Assembly (NCBI RefSeq): GCF_030272615.1
Contig: NC_081407.1
Coordinates: forward strand, 154,887,548 to 154,951,547
Direction of reading: 5' to 3'
Origin: Cryptomeria japonica
Lineage: Eukaryota; Streptophyta; Pinopsida; Cupressales; Cupressaceae
Length of the DNA: 64,000 bases
Shown here one piece after another: positions 45,045 through 57,715 of this stretch. The notes beneath the pieces are model-generated. The model saw nothing but the letters and a program-made list of their open reading frames with translations, had not been told where the DNA came from and searched no databases. Position 1 is the stretch's first letter; each line of letters opens with the position of its first letter. A program made the position numbers and the translations under genes.

Positions 45045-45445
45045 CAAGACTTTATTTGACTTTTTAGAGATTTTTTCAGGACATTATTTGATTTTTTTGG
45101 ATTATTTCAGGACTTATTTCAATTTTTTTTATTATTTCAGGACATTTTTGAATTTTTATTTTTTTGATTATTTCAGGACATTTTTCAAATTTTTTTTTTA
45201 TTATTTCAGGACATTTTTAAATTTTTCTTTTTTTGATTATTTCAGGACATTTTTCAAAAAAAATTTTAATTATTTCAGGACATTTTTCAATTTTTTTTTA
45301 TTATTTCAGGACATTTTTCAAATTTTTTAATTATTTCAGGACATTTTTCAATTTTTTTTTATTATTTCAAGACATTTTTCAATTTTTTTTAATTATTTCA
45401 GGACATTATTCAATTTTTTTAATATTATTTCAGGACATTATTTGA
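45045..45445 (-). repeat. T-rich tandem array, about 27-30 bp units, about 13 copies
   Basis: Plus strand unit TTATTTCAGGACATTTTTCA followed by a T run of varying length. Read on the minus strand it has GTCCTGAAATAAT, like the E1 array at 11770-12180 in the equivalent location. Confidence 0.88.
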
Positions 45446-45515
45446 CTTGAAAGCTCCAGTAATTGATCATGACAAGGGGCGCGCACCCAATGAACAGTTG
45501 AAAGACATATATAGC

Positions 45516-47192
45516 TGTTGTCACATAAATCTGTCCACTTAATTAAATGAATATTTAATATTTATTTGATTATTTAACCATCAATTAATAATTAATTAAA
45601 TTAATATATTTAATTAATTTATCTTAACCCTCTTCTCCTATTAATTAAATAAATTATTCAATTTATTTTATTTTATTCACTTAACAAATTCAGACCGTTA
45701 ATTAAATAAATAAATCATATTTATTTAATTAAATATTCTCTCACATTTAAATAAATTAATATTTATTTAAATCCCCCAAAATCCCACCTCTCACATTTAA
45801 ATAAATTAACATTTATTTAAATCACCTTTATCCTCTACCCACTTGCATTTTCCTACGAATGCAAGTTGCACAATTATTTTAAATAAATTATTTATTCAAA
45901 TCACCTTTATCCTCCACCCACTTGCATTTTCCTACAAATGCAAGTTGCACAACTATTTTAAATAAATTATTTATTTAAAATCCTATTTATCCTTCTAGAG
46001 TCTTCTCAAACCTTTAATGGTTTCCCTTAAAGTCTTCAAAACTTAATGGCTTTAAAGTCTTCAAACTTGATGGCTTCCTTCTATAGTCTTCTTAAGCCTT
46101 TAATGGTTTCCCTTAAAGTCTTAAGACTTTAATTGCTTCCCTCAAAGTCTTCAAGCATTTTAATGCTTTATCTTCCTTTTTCTCATTTGAATAAATTAAT
46201 ATTTATTTGAATATTTATCCAAATGCAAATTACACCATTTAATTGAAATAAATGATTTTATTTTAATTGAAAATCCCAAAATTCCTCCCACTTGCATGCC
46301 TAAACCCCTTCTAGATTCTTCTAAACCCTTCCTAATTAACCTAATCCATCCCCTAAATATTGTCACATTCCTAAGCAAATTGGAGTCACTTCTCAAAGAC
46401 TCCAAAGTCTTTGAAATGCAATTAATGTTTTGTGTGTTCAACAAATTAACCTCTAAAGTCTTCCAAACCACTTATGGCTCTTACATGACCATTAATGGTT
46501 AATTCCACTTGCACCCATGGTTAAGGACTTTGACCCCTAACTTAACCCTCATGTAACCCATGTGTCTCTTCAAAACATTTATTTCTTTGACTAGGGTAAC
46601 CATCATGTCCCCTCAAGCATTTAATGCTCCTTATCTCTCCTCTCAAGCCTCCTCATGGTGACACTTGTCAACATGGGATTGGGTTGAAAGTCTCACATGG
46701 ATTGAATATCTTTCAATCCTAACCCTTGTTAAGATTACTCAATCTTAACCCTTCATTTCCCCATTTCTTCTATAAATAGAACCCTTCTCCTCAAGCAAAG
46801 AGGAAGCATTAGAGTATTGTTGTTATACTGGCATTAGCATAGAGCTTTTTCATAGCATCACTATCTACACTTGCATAGCATTTGTTTATCATATTCAACC
46901 ATCTTCAATCTCCATATGGCATCCATGGATAGTGCTAAAAGCTGAGAGCTACACTCATTTGGGACTTGGAGAGGGGAGAAACAAGGGAGAAGCATCAAAA
47001 GGCATCATGGAAGCATCTTAGGGAGGCTCTTCTCCTTTCTTTTATTTTGTTAAACTTCTTTCATGCTTTTTTGAAATCTCTTTTGATATGTTTGGAATGG
47101 TTTTTAGTTCTTTGTTTTGTTTTTATGGTTGAAACTAACTTATTAACATTGAACTTTGTTGTTGCCTTGTCCCCATTTCCATGACATCAACA
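45516..47192 (+). mobile_element. Possible solo LTR (1677 bp) within element A
   Basis: Starts TGTTGTCACATAAATC, ends GACATCAACA (inverted TGTTG/CAACA), has a TATA box (46771) about 420 bp before the end and AT-rich U3, the layout of an LTR on the + strand. No target duplication is visible (ATAGC left, ACGAT right), so this is tentative. Inside are a duplicated 95 bp unit with ACTTGCATTTTCCTAC (45840-45980) and repeated CTTAAAGTCTTCAA words (45990-46170). Confidence 0.4.
46771..46777 (+). promoter_or_regulatory. TATA box of the possible solo LTR
   Basis: CTTCTATAAATAGAACCC, followed by A/G-rich leader-like sequence. Confidence 0.5.
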
Positions 47193-47571
47193 ACGATCAG
47201 GACCGAAACATATGCACAAGGACTGGAAACCTGAGTATGCAAGACAATGATGTTGACCAATCACAGGCCTGGAATAGAACATTGGGTCAGGACAAGGATA
47301 AGCATGATAAACCTGCGGGGGGGAAAGTATAGCTAGGGGTCATGATAGATGACAGAGCAATAATCTTTTACACATGGCGCCTGTTTGCCAGGTTTTCACC
47401 ATGGTACTTGCCCAAAGCACCTATTTGCCAGGTTTTCACTAGAGGGCGAATTATTTTTCTTTACTTTTGTTCTTTTCAATTTTTTCACTTTTTATTTGAT
47501 TTTTTTTTCTTTCACTTTTTGATTTTTTTGTATTTTTGTAGGATCATATTTGAAGAACTGCTGACAGAAAA
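47193..47571 (-). other. Element A, sequence just after integrase
   Basis: Contains a direct repeat of TTTGCCAGGTTTTCAC (47388 and 47421) and a T-rich stretch; no gene. Confidence 0.5.
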
Positions 47572-48930
47572 CTATGTCCAGTACTTTCTAAGGTGCATGC
47601 TATTTACAGGATCTGACAAAGGTTCACCTTCTGGGGTTGCAAGCTGATATGCCCTCGAGCCATAGGCTGCAGTAACTATGAAAGGCCCAACCCAATTAGG
47701 CTCAAACTTTCCTTTGATGATATCAGTAGATTGTGCATTCTTCGGGTTCGCCTTTAAGACCAAATCTCCCACTTCGAAGTGTCGCCCTTTGACCTTCTTA
47801 TTATAAGAGTGACGAAGATGGTTTTGATATGCCTGCAAATGTGTCAGGGCTATCTGACGTTTCTCATCTAACATCTCAAGCTGATGCAACCGAGAGACTC
47901 TGTGCATTTCATCATCAATCAAATGTTGCAAGGAAACATGCAAAGAGGGAATTTCCACTTCCAAGGGTAAAATGGCTTCCGCACCATACACCAAGGAATA
48001 AGGTGTTGCGCCAGTAGGTGTGCAGATAGAAGTACGATAAGCCCATAGTGCTGGATTCAACTGTACATGCCAATCTCGAGCAGCGTCATTGACAACCTTT
48101 TTTAGGATCTTAATAATGGTTTTATTTGATGCTTCGGCTTGACCATTACCTTGTGGATAGTAGGGACTGGAGAAACGATGTTGGATGTGAGACTTTTCAC
48201 AGAGTTCCTTGACATCTTTACTCTTGAATGGATGGCCATTATTTGTGACTATTGCAAGAGGAACCCCATATCTGCAGATGATATAATTCAGTAGAAATTT
48301 TGAAATTTGCACACCAGTGATATAGGTCATAGGGATAGCCTCGATCCATTTTGTAAAGTACTATGTGGCTGTAATAATGAACTTGTATCCATTTGCAGAT
48401 ATCGGGTGAATCTTGCCAATGAGATCCAATCCCCATTGAGAAAAGAGCCATGGAGATATGACAGAATGAAGTTCTTGGGCTGGCGCATGAATGTAATTTC
48501 CATGTATTTGACATTTGTAACATTTCTTGACAAAATCATGAACATCCTTTTCCATAGTGGGCCAATAATACCTAGCACGAATCAACTTTTTAGCTAGACT
48601 CGGACCATTGAAATGGCCCTCACATATACCATCATGAACCTCGCATAAAGCCGTTTGTGCCTCGTCAGAATCCAAACACTTGAGGACGGTGTGGTCAAAG
48701 GAATGACGGTAAAGGGTATCTGCGATGATGACATATTTGGTTGTCTGGCGAATGAAGGCTCGACGTTGGTTAGAGGAAAGGTTAGGTGGTAAGGTTTGGG
48801 ATTTCAAATATTGATAGATGTCATTGTACCATGGGGAATTAGGACCAACAAGAACACACATCACATCTGCTGTTGGAATTTCAAAAGAAGGGATAAGCAA
48901 CTGTTCAACCAAAAATTCACATTTGTCCAT
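47572..48930 (-). pseudogene. Element A integrase
   Basis: Zinc domain HDGICEGHFNGP...CYKCQ (residues 327-368 of ORF 49614-48361). Core: first Asp in SQWGLDLIGKI; after a stop at 48361-48363 the frame continues in ORF 48330-47572 with the second catalytic position as Asn (AIVTNNGHPF, codon 48243-48241), 35 residues before the Glu of QGNGQAEASNK. The C-terminal part has HFEVGDLVLK and FEPNWVGPFIV. Only one stop interrupts it. In E1 the second position is also Asn; in F it is Asp. If Asn is original to this lineage, this integrase would not catalyse strand transfer by itself. Confidence 0.9.
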
Positions 48931-48939
48931 ATTGTGGGG

Positions 48940-49329
48940 CATATTTAACATGGAAGCAATAGTTGCCATCGCATCTGCTGACTTGTTTTGAATTCTTGGA
49001 ACTTGACTGAAATGGATAGCCGTAAATTTTGTCTTGAAGAAATCCACCATATGCTTGTAGGGAATAAGCTTTTCATCTTTTGTTTCATAGTCATCATTCA
49101 CTTGACGGATGACCAACTGGGAATCTCCATAGACTTGCAAATGTGTGATGTTCCAGTGGATTGCTACTCGGAGTCCTGTGACCAGAGCTTCATATTCTGC
49201 AATATTATTGGTGCAATGGAAAGTTATTCTATAGGATTTGGGAATAGCATCACCTTGAGGGGTGACAAACAATATACCTGCTCCGGACCCGAATTTGGTA
49301 TGGGATCCATCAAAATATAACTTCCATTC
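48940..49329 (-). pseudogene. Element A second RNase H (aRH)
   Basis: Residues 96-225 of the open frame 49614-48361: EWKLYFDGSHTKFGSGAG with first Asp (102), TNNIAEYEAL with Glu 140, LQVYGDSQL with Asp 164, and NKSADAMA with Asp 214. All four catalytic acids are present and the frame is open here, so the domain itself is intact although the whole pol is not. Its place after the first RNase H and before integrase matches E1. Confidence 0.88.
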
Positions 49330-50779
49330 ATTAGAAGATGTGAGAGCAAAGACTGATTCATCTGGAAAATCCGTCAACATTGGATGATCATCATGAATAG
49401 GTGCCTCTGCAAGTTGATCCGCTATGATTTGTCTTTTTATTGCCTTTCTCTCAATGTACTCAATATCAAACTCACTAAGGAACATAACCCACTTTGCTAG
49501 GCGACCTGTCAAAGCTGCCCTGCTAAGCAAGTATTTCAAGGGATCAATTTTTGCAACTAACAATGTCTGATGATTTAACATATAGTGTCGAAGCTTCTGT
49601 GTTGCAAATACCACTGCTAAACATGCCCATTCAATAGTTGAATAATTCAGCTCATAGCCTACTAGTGTCCGACTGATGTAATAAATAGCCCATTCTTTGC
49701 CTTTCTCATCCTATTGGGCTAAGAGAACTCCCAGTGCCGTTTCAGTTGCAGAGATATACAATATGAATGGCTTCCCTTCTATAGGAGGCATTAGAATAGG
49801 TGGCGACAACAGATAATCCTTGAGAGTTTGAAATGCTGATTGACATTGCTCAGTCCATTTAAAAGTGACACCTTTATGCAATAAATGCTGGAAGGGATGA
49901 CATTTGTCTGCCAGTTGAGCTATAAATCGGTGCATTGACTGTAACTTCCCTTATAAACTTCTTAGTTGACAGAGATTGGAAGGAGGAGGCATATCCATTA
50001 TTGCTTTAACTTTTTCGGGGTCTACTTCGATGCCTCTGTGAGAAACAATGTACCTTAATAATTTGTCGGCTGTGACACCAAAGACACATTTCTTTGGGTT
50101 GAGTCTGAGCTTGTAGGTTTCCATTCAATCAAAGATTGGGCCAAGGATGTCTAGATGACTATCTCTTGTGACAGACATAATAGGTCATCAACATAGTCTT
50201 CCATCAAAGTATGCATAAAATCATGGAAAATTGTCGTCATAGCTCTTTGATATGTTGTGCCAGCATTTTTAAGACCAAAAGGCATCACATTCCAGCAGTA
50301 GGTACCCCAAGCACATGTGAATGCAATCTTATGTTGATCTTCAAGAGCAATGTGAATTTGATTATATCCAGAAAAACCATCCATCAATGATAGCATCTCA
50401 TATCCGGCAGTCATGTCAACTATGATATCAATATTTGGCAGTGGAAAGTCATCTTTAGGGCATGCTTTATTGAGATCCCTAAAATCCGTACAGATTCTGA
50501 TGCCCCCAGTTACTTTTCTAACTAGTAACAAATTTGAAATCCAGTCTGCATAATCAATGGGTCTGATAAAGCCACATCTAATAATTTTTTTAGTTCTACC
50601 TTGACCAAGAGAGCCACCTGGGGATGCATATTTCCGAGTTTCTATTTGACGGGCTTGGCATCTGATTTTAATGGCAAGTGATGAATGACTAATTCTGGAT
50701 CAAGGCTGGGCATATCTGCATAGGACCATGCAAAACTGATCTTCTTCTCGAGAAAGAAATTGACAAAATCTATTCTTTC
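49330..50779 (-). pseudogene. pol: Element A reverse transcriptase and first RNase H
   Basis: RT motifs: HPQVALLVKVELKKLL near 50600, then ORF 50531-50151 with GGIRICTDFRDLNKACPKDD, LMDGFSGYNQIHIALEDQ, MPFGLKNA and EDYVDDLL (YVDD codons near 50195-50184). The frame slips before 50531 and again between 50151 and 49953. In the thumb, LRSL is followed by TAA at 49951-49953, the same codon as in E1, then GKLQSMHRFIAQLADKCHPF. The first RNase H has ILYISATETALGVLLAQ, without the usual Asp. Two frameshifts and several stops abolish activity. Confidence 0.88.
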
Positions 50780-51955
50780 TTATTTTGATAGAGAAGCAGC
50801 AAAATGAATGACCTTAGGGTTGTCAGGTGTACCCAAATTTATCTCTTCGGTCATTTCCACAAGCAATGTTGATTTATCCTGACTTGATAGGGGTATGTCC
50901 AATCTTCCACCTTTGCGTGCCTCAGAGAGGTTTTCACCCGCAGGTACGTCTTTTATTTTTACTTTTCCATGGTCAGAGAGCGCCTTACGGTTTTCACTCA
51001 AAGACTCATTCTTTTGATTTTTTACTGTTTCTTTTTCTTTTTCATTTTTATGACTAGAAGATGGAGTTGACTCCCCAAAATATGCTGTGGAATCTAGATC
51101 AATAGTAAATCCTGCTTTATGATCCCCTTGTGGTATGCCTTCTCGGAGTCCAAGAAATTCGGCAATTGCTTCGTCATTTTGAAAACAATCTAATGTGAGT
51201 GGTTCTTGTTGGTCATATTGGATAAGCTGAGGATAGACAAGGGGCATGTCATCATCGGTTTTAAGGAGAGAGAGGGCCGAGATGGTAAAGATGTAAATGT
51301 CCGTGGTATCACTGTCTGAACTGCTCGTATCTGATTCGGAGCTTGAGTCCCAGAATGACTCTATCCAAGCATTAGGACACGTTTTGGGAGGGGGAGTTAT
51401 TTCATGTTTGTCTTCCATGGGCAAATCATTAGGGTCAAGGAAAATATCTTCGAGGGCATAGGAGCTAGAAGAAAAGGAACTCCATTCCCATTCATTGGAA
51501 TCAGTTTCAGGTTGGATATCCTCGGGTGTTGTTTCATCATCAGAGTCACGCCCTTTTCCACATGTGGTCACTTTGGTAGACGAGGTTCCAATTCGCAATG
51601 GTACAAAACCTAATCCTAAAGTTGGATGTCGCATCTTGGGTATAATAGGTTCTAGTCTTCCTTTCTTGTCAGGTCCCAAACCACTGCAGCCATCATATCC
51701 CTTTTTTTGTAGCATAGTAAACCCTTTGCCATACTGCTCCACTGGCAACCTAACAAGTGGTGTCTCAGTTGGATCCTTATAAAGCCAATCTATGACATCA
51801 TCATCCAAAGTTTCCTTGTCAAGTTCACCCCATCTTGTAAATGTAGTGGGGGGCTGATATTGAATGACTATCTTAGCTTCCTTTAGCAACAAATGTGGTT
51901 TGCCATGTGATTTTGGAGATATCGGTAAATTCCCAATGAGGAATGTTTGAGCCAT
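50780..51955 (-). pseudogene. Element A G-patch linker between protease and RT (391 codons open)
   Basis: ORF 51955-50780, same frame as gag. G-patch YGKGFTMLQKKGYDGCSGLG at residues about 62-81, followed by RLEPIIPKMRHPTLGLGF. After it comes a long acidic Ser/Asp/Glu stretch and then DQQEPLTLDCFQNDEAIAEF and LREGIPQGDHKAGFTIDLDS, shared with E1. G-patch modules bind RNA helicases or RNA; in retroelements they occur at the protease C-terminus and may help reverse transcription. The segment is intact but is part of a frame with stops on either side. Confidence 0.85.
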
Positions 51956-51967
51956 TGAATACTCTCC

Positions 51968-52570
51968 TCATCCTTGGTCCTGTATCTTCAATTTTCCTTT
52001 GACAACATCTAACAATTCATTAGGATCCACATAATTAGGTGAGTGGGCCTCCCTATTGACGGGGACTTGTTGCTTTGGGGAATCCTTTAGATTAGCACAA
52101 AATTGAAATGGATTACGGTCTCCTAGAATTGTTATCTCAATCCCATTGTAAGGATATTTTAAACACTGATGATAAGTAGATGGAACTGCTTTCATTGCGT
52201 GGATCCACGGACGGCCAAGAATCATATTGTAAGGGAGATCAAGGTCTAGGACCTGCAAGAAAGTGCTTTTTGTCATTGGACCGACTCTGATAGGGAATGA
52301 AATTACCCCTTTAGATGGGTGCTCAACATCATCATATGCTTTGATTGTTATTCTTCTGGAAGAATCAATGTCATTTTCTGTATAACCAAGACCAATGACT
52401 ACCCTCAAGGTACAGATGTTAAGACCTGCTCCACCATCTATCAAGACTCGTTTGATTTTGCAATTATGGACAAAGACTTCGAGATGTAAAGGATCATTAT
52501 GAGGGAGCTTATCAGGAGAAATATCGTTATCAGAAAAGGCGACGTGTTGGGAAACAGCTAAATGTCCAAT
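51968..52570 (-). pseudogene. Element A retropepsin
   Basis: Protease in ORF 52444-51968 and the bases just upstream. Active-site motif VLIDGGAGLNICTLRVV (D-G-G as in E1), then IKAYDDVEHPSKGVISFPI and MILGRPWIHAMKAVPSTYHQ. In frame with gag, separated from it by TGA near 52572. The D-G-G form is unusual for retropepsin (normally D-T/S-G) but shared with E1. Confidence 0.85.
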
Positions 52571-55500
52571 TCAGGCTTGAAACTGGTCAACATCAATGTC
52601 TGTCGGGACAGTGGACTCAATTAAAGCTTTATCTAGGATTGCACGATGCATAGCGGACATTTTCAACAACTCAAGAATTGATATTTGTGCAGGTGTCTTC
52701 CCCAAATGATCTAGGAGATTGTACTGACTCGTAGGAGTTGATTTGGGAGGGATTGCAGGAGCTCCTTTCAGGATTATTTTGGATCGACGAGTAGTGACTG
52801 CGCAAGTAGGATCTTGTCCCTTTAATCTTATGGTGGAAACATACTCATTTGACGCTCGAAAACAATTGATGACATTGTTATAACCATTATTTGCATAATT
52901 AAGATTCGTTGTTTGGGTAGAGTTTGAAGGAGATGCTTTACCCTTGTCATGATCAAGTAAAGGAGTTTTGAAAATTGTATGATCAGTGTTAGAGGTTGCG
53001 TTAGGCGGGTCTACCTCAATTACTCCTTGATCTAACAAGTCTTGAATCATATGTTTCAATTGAAAACACGATGCGGTTTTATGTCCTTTTGATCGATGGT
53101 ATTCACAATATGTATTATCATTCCACCAATGCGGCTTTACCAATGGTTCTGCCTTGATATCTGGTAACTTGATAAACTTTGCTTGTATTAATTGTTTCCT
53201 TACTGACGCAATAGGCTCTCCCAATGGCATAAACTGTCGAGGAGGCCCATCCCTTGATCGAAAAGGTTTTCGTTGCTGGTTTTGTTGCTGACCTTGTTGT
53301 TGATTATATTGTTGAGTATGTTGTTGGTATTGCGGTTGTTGAGTAACATTGCTTGCTGGTGTTTGATTTTGTTCCATAGCCGACATATTAGGAGCACTCA
53401 ATTTATTTATTGTGAATGTGGGTTGATTTGAATTCACTTCTCTTGCGTCAACAACTCCATCATTAGTGACATTCTTGTTTTTGTACCAAAATCTATTTCT
53501 ATCCCCTGAATTGTTTGTGTTGTCACTGTCTTTGTTGAGCTTAATGATTCCCTTAGCTACAAGAGCAGTTTCAATGTTCATCCCTTTCTTAATGAGTTTC
53601 TCAATGGTACTGGGACTTTTCAATTTGAGTTCATACATCATTTCTGGGACCAAATTTTGAATAAATAAGTTCACTTGTTGTTCTTTAGGTATATCTAGGG
53701 AAGAACGACTATACAAGCTTCGCCATCGTTGCAAGAAAGTCACTAATGGTTCACCTTGCTTTTTCTTGGTGTTGCATAAATCTGACATGGTCACTTCACT
53801 GTCAATGTTGAATGCGAAGTGGGATATAAACTTTTGAGCCAATTCCAACCAAGTCTTTATATTCCCTGGCAAATGCGAATACCAATCCATGGCTTGTCCT
53901 GTGAGACTTCGTGTGAATAAGCGCATTAAATATGTTTCCTCATAACTCACTTCAGTACATGCTGCGAAAAATGCTCGAATATGGTCTTTTGGATTGCCAT
54001 TCCCTTTATATTTCTCAAAATTAGGTGCCTCAAAATGCTTAGGGAAGGGAGGCATGTACAAGCTCTTGTCAAATGGATTAGGACATAAATCTTGATCTGT
54101 GTAAAATTTCTTTGTTCCTTTGGTTTCTAATGCGTTGACTTGTCGTTGCAACTTCTCAAGTTGTTGTGCAAATGTGTCAGGTAGCGAAGATTTTGGAAGT
54201 TCATCATTCATTCTTGGGTGTACTCTTTGTCGATACATCCTGCTCTCCATTGGCTGTTGATGCTCAGAGATTGTTGTCTTTGGTGTCTCTGGCATATAAA
54301 GTTCTTGATACAACTCTTGTTGCTGTGGTTGTGCCGTGCCTTGACATTGACCCTGTTGCTGTGCTTCTTGTGGTGGAATCATGATTGGTAGCCTTGGTTG
54401 ATATTGCAATTGAGGGTGTTGTTGATATTGCACGGACATCAATTATGGTTGTGAAGTATGATAATTTGTTTGTCTTGGCACATATTGAGGCACATGTTGT
54501 TGTTGATGCTAACGAATCAAAATTTGTTGACTTGGTGCCAATTGTTGTTGTCTTGATGTAAATCCCATCATTTGCAAAAAACTTTGTTTGGGAGGTTTTT
54601 GTTGTTTCTCCTTGAGATGGGGTATGGCACTTGCATTGACTTGTTGTGTTGTTTGTCCAATCCATTGTGGTGGTTGCAAGTTCGAATTAACTTGTAATGG
54701 TGCAGAAGACACTGCAACGTGTTGTTGAATGCGATATTGTTGTTGTTGTGCATTGCTTGTTTGCACATTCGATTGTGCCTTTTGTGTATTACTCAATTGT
54801 TGTAACACTTGTTGTTGGTGCAAACCACTATTTGTGGCTCTTTGTGTTGCCATTATCGAAGGATCTGTCACAATATTTTGCATAACAGGTACTTGAGTAT
54901 TTGGCAAATATATTAAACTTAATGGGACATAGGAACTTTGTTGTAATGTGGAATTGTTTTGGACATTGGTAAGATCGGGCATTCCAGTCGTAAAGCTTTC
55001 TTGCATCTTAGATTTTGATCCACTTGTGATTATTCAAGGAATCATTTCTTGTTGAGGGACAGCTGTCAATATTTGTGTGGCCCTTATTTAATCTTGTGTT
55101 AAAGGTGTTGTATTAAACAACGAATTGTTTATTGTTTCGAATGGTGACTTTTGAGGAATAGTCACTGTCAATGTTTTTGAAGCACGTTTACTCATCAAGG
55201 TGTGTTGGGTTTCTTGTTGCACATTTTCTTCATTTGGATGTGGAGAGAAACTTAACAGCTCACCGCCTTGTTGTTTTTGCACACTAATTTGCTGACTTGA
55301 GGAGGTCACATTACTCATCATGTCAAGATATTTTTGTGGGAACATCTTAAAGACCTTGTTCAAGAATTTATCCATCTTTTTTGTCAACTTCGGATCTTTA
55401 AGGAACATATCAACATCATCGGAAGCATCGAAATCTGATGAAGAATCTGGTAAAACATTTGGATTTATTTCTTGTTGAACGCCTTGATCCAAACCAAATC

Positions 55501-55813
55501 CTTGTGAAAGAGTTTGTTCCTCATGTAATGTTTGAATTTCAAGTTGCAGGTTCGGTTGATTCCAGTCGAAAGGTGCATTTTTTCTTGGTGTTGGTGGAAC
55601 ACTCCCATATCCCAGTTTCATGGGTACAAACACTGGCTCATATAACGGAGGTGGTCCAAGTTGAACCATTCCATATGGTGGTAATGATGTGTTTGACGAA
55701 CCTTCAATTTGTAATGATTGACTAGGTTGCAACTGTGAGTTTGATATGTTGTCAATGGGTTGATATGTTGGTTCGCCCATCTTCTTAGATTTTGACCTTG
55801 TTTCAACAGGCAT
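52571..55813 (-). pseudogene. gag: Element A gag
   Basis: ATG at 55813 opens MPVETRSKSKKMGEPTYQP. A long Gln/Asn/Ser-rich N-terminal region follows, with stops near 55088, 55028, 54507 and 54440 (Gln codons expected for some). The capsid domain is in ORF 54442-52571: LYMPPFPKHFEAPNFEKYKG, IRAFFAACTEVSYEETYLMR, SHLPGNIKTW, then a zinc knuckle YCEYHRSKGHKTASCFQLKH (CX2HX4HX4C). It ends with LLDHLGKTPAQISILELLKM before the protease. Same frame throughout, 55813-52571. Length of about 1080 codons is long for gypsy gag because of the Gln-rich part. Confidence 0.88.
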
Positions 55814-57696
55814 GTCACTATGCAAATGCAATATTTTTTGGATTTTTTTAATTTTAAAAGGATGATGTATGATATGCAACTGAATGCAACCTAAATAAAT
55901 GAAAATGCAATCTATGGCAAGAGTGCAACCTATGCTTTTGTTGTTTTTCAAGATTTGGACGAACTTTTTGAATTGCAAACCTAAAGACTCAACCTTAGGA
56001 AGTTGAAATGAAGCCAAGACCTTAAAGGACAAAGGACCAAATGACAATAGGACAAATTGACAATGTCTCACCTATATGCTTGGATACTAAGCTAGGTTTG
56101 ACAAAAATGATATTAATGAGAGGACAAATTTTAGACAAGGTCAAGACTCCCTAACAACAACTTAGGGTATTATCCAAACTTTTGATTTTCCAAGTTTGAC
56201 AAATCAAATTTTTGAGACTAAATGCAAGAAGGCAATGATTATGACAATGACTTAGGATATGACATGAAAAGGATCTAAGGATATGATACGACAAGATGAA
56301 ACCAAGACAAGATGACAATACAATGACAAGGATATGCGAAGACCAATGATTTGGAATATGCAAAATGCAACCTATGCAACCTAAATGGAAATATATCTTG
56401 GATATGACAATGAAATGCAAACTTAGGGAAATGATCTTAAAACCTAAGTGCAAAATGAGGACGCTTGCAATGAAAAGGACTAAAAATGAAAGGAGATGAC
56501 AATATGCCTTAGGACCTAAGTGGGACTATGCAAAACCTAGCCTAAAGTGACATCAATGTTGAGACAAAGTTTTTCAATGTGTTTGAAAGCCATTTTTGAA
56601 AATGTTTTGAACTTTGTTGGATGAATGTTCTCTTTTTTAAAACCTTGTTTAGACAATGTTTGGACTTGTTTGACAAATGATGTTTTGTGACAATTGTATA
56701 ATCCAACTTTTGACAATCACAAAAGACAAGATGTTTGGACTTAGACCCAAGACAATCATGCTCATTCACAACAAATCCTATGGCTGGCAAGGGAAATATC
56801 TGTTGAATCCTCTACTCAAAATACAACACTTAGCCAGATAGCTAGACGCTTGGTAGCATTGGCTCCCCCTTACAGTGCACTCACTTCTCGGGCATACCAA
56901 GCTTCGAGTTCAAGTGGCATCACTTCCCAGGAACTTGCTATCTCTAACTAAGGAGTACATGAGAGGTGTCTTCGGCATGCACGTATCACAATGCCTGAGC
57001 CAATAGATAGAAGAATTTTGGCCTCTAAAAACAAGAGATTCTAGTAAGGGCATCTGTTTGGGTGGGTATTGATCCGGCGAATAAATCATCGCAATACCAT
57101 TCCAACACCTGTTGTCTACAACTTTCGTTGCATCCATAGTTATTTAGAGTGGTTTGGAAGAGCTTGGTTTTAGCCCGTCACCACTTTGGGTCATTCCCTC
57201 TCACCAATGCCTGTGCGAAGTGCCAGGCAAATCGGGAGGCAGGCCCAATTCTAAGGGTTAAAACATGCAATCAAACTAAAAGCAAACAAAGCATGCATGG
57301 TGTTCATTAACCTTTAAGAAATTAAATGTGCAACTACTTTAAAAATCACATGCAAGATGTTTTTAATAAAAGTCTTTGACCACGTCCTGCATAAGATTTG
57401 TTAGTAGTTTCATTTTCATGTCTTCGTCACACGTAACGCCAAGGTGCTGCACAGAGAATCAGTACCAAAGAAAAACTAGAATATAAGAACAGAATGAAGA
57501 CAAAATAATTTGCAAGTAAAAACACTGGTTTCACCTCTGTTTCTGGCCTTACACAGGCGCAGATCTCCTTAGCACATGCGCAGATCCCTCCTACACAGGC
57601 GCAAAAGTGTCCAGAAAGCCCTGAGCTGCCCTGTTTCTTGGGTTTTCACTTGCAAATCAGCTCAAAAGCACTCAAAAACATGGTTAAGGGGTTAAG
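55814..57696 (-). other. Element A leader
   Basis: About 1.9 kb from PBS to gag. Holds the TGCGCCTGTGTA motif three times (57545-57605) and the block conserved in E1 (56833-56899, core TATGCCCGAGAAGTGAGTGC). No ORF resembling the small ORF of E1 was found. Confidence 0.6.
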
Positions 57697-57715
57697 ATTC
57701 ATGTCGGGTTCACCA
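57697..57715 (-). other. Element A primer-binding site
   Basis: Minus strand TGGTGAACCCGACATGAAT; one to two differences from E1 and B. Confidence 0.85.

Noticed and set aside
44917-45445. Plus-strand frames of Phe/Leu/Tyr-rich protein
   Set aside because: Translation of the T-rich tandem array, not a gene.
45840-45980. Duplicated ACTTGCATTTTCCTAC segment considered as a transposon terminal repeat pair
   Set aside because: It is a simple adjacent direct duplication of about 95 bp with no enclosed element.
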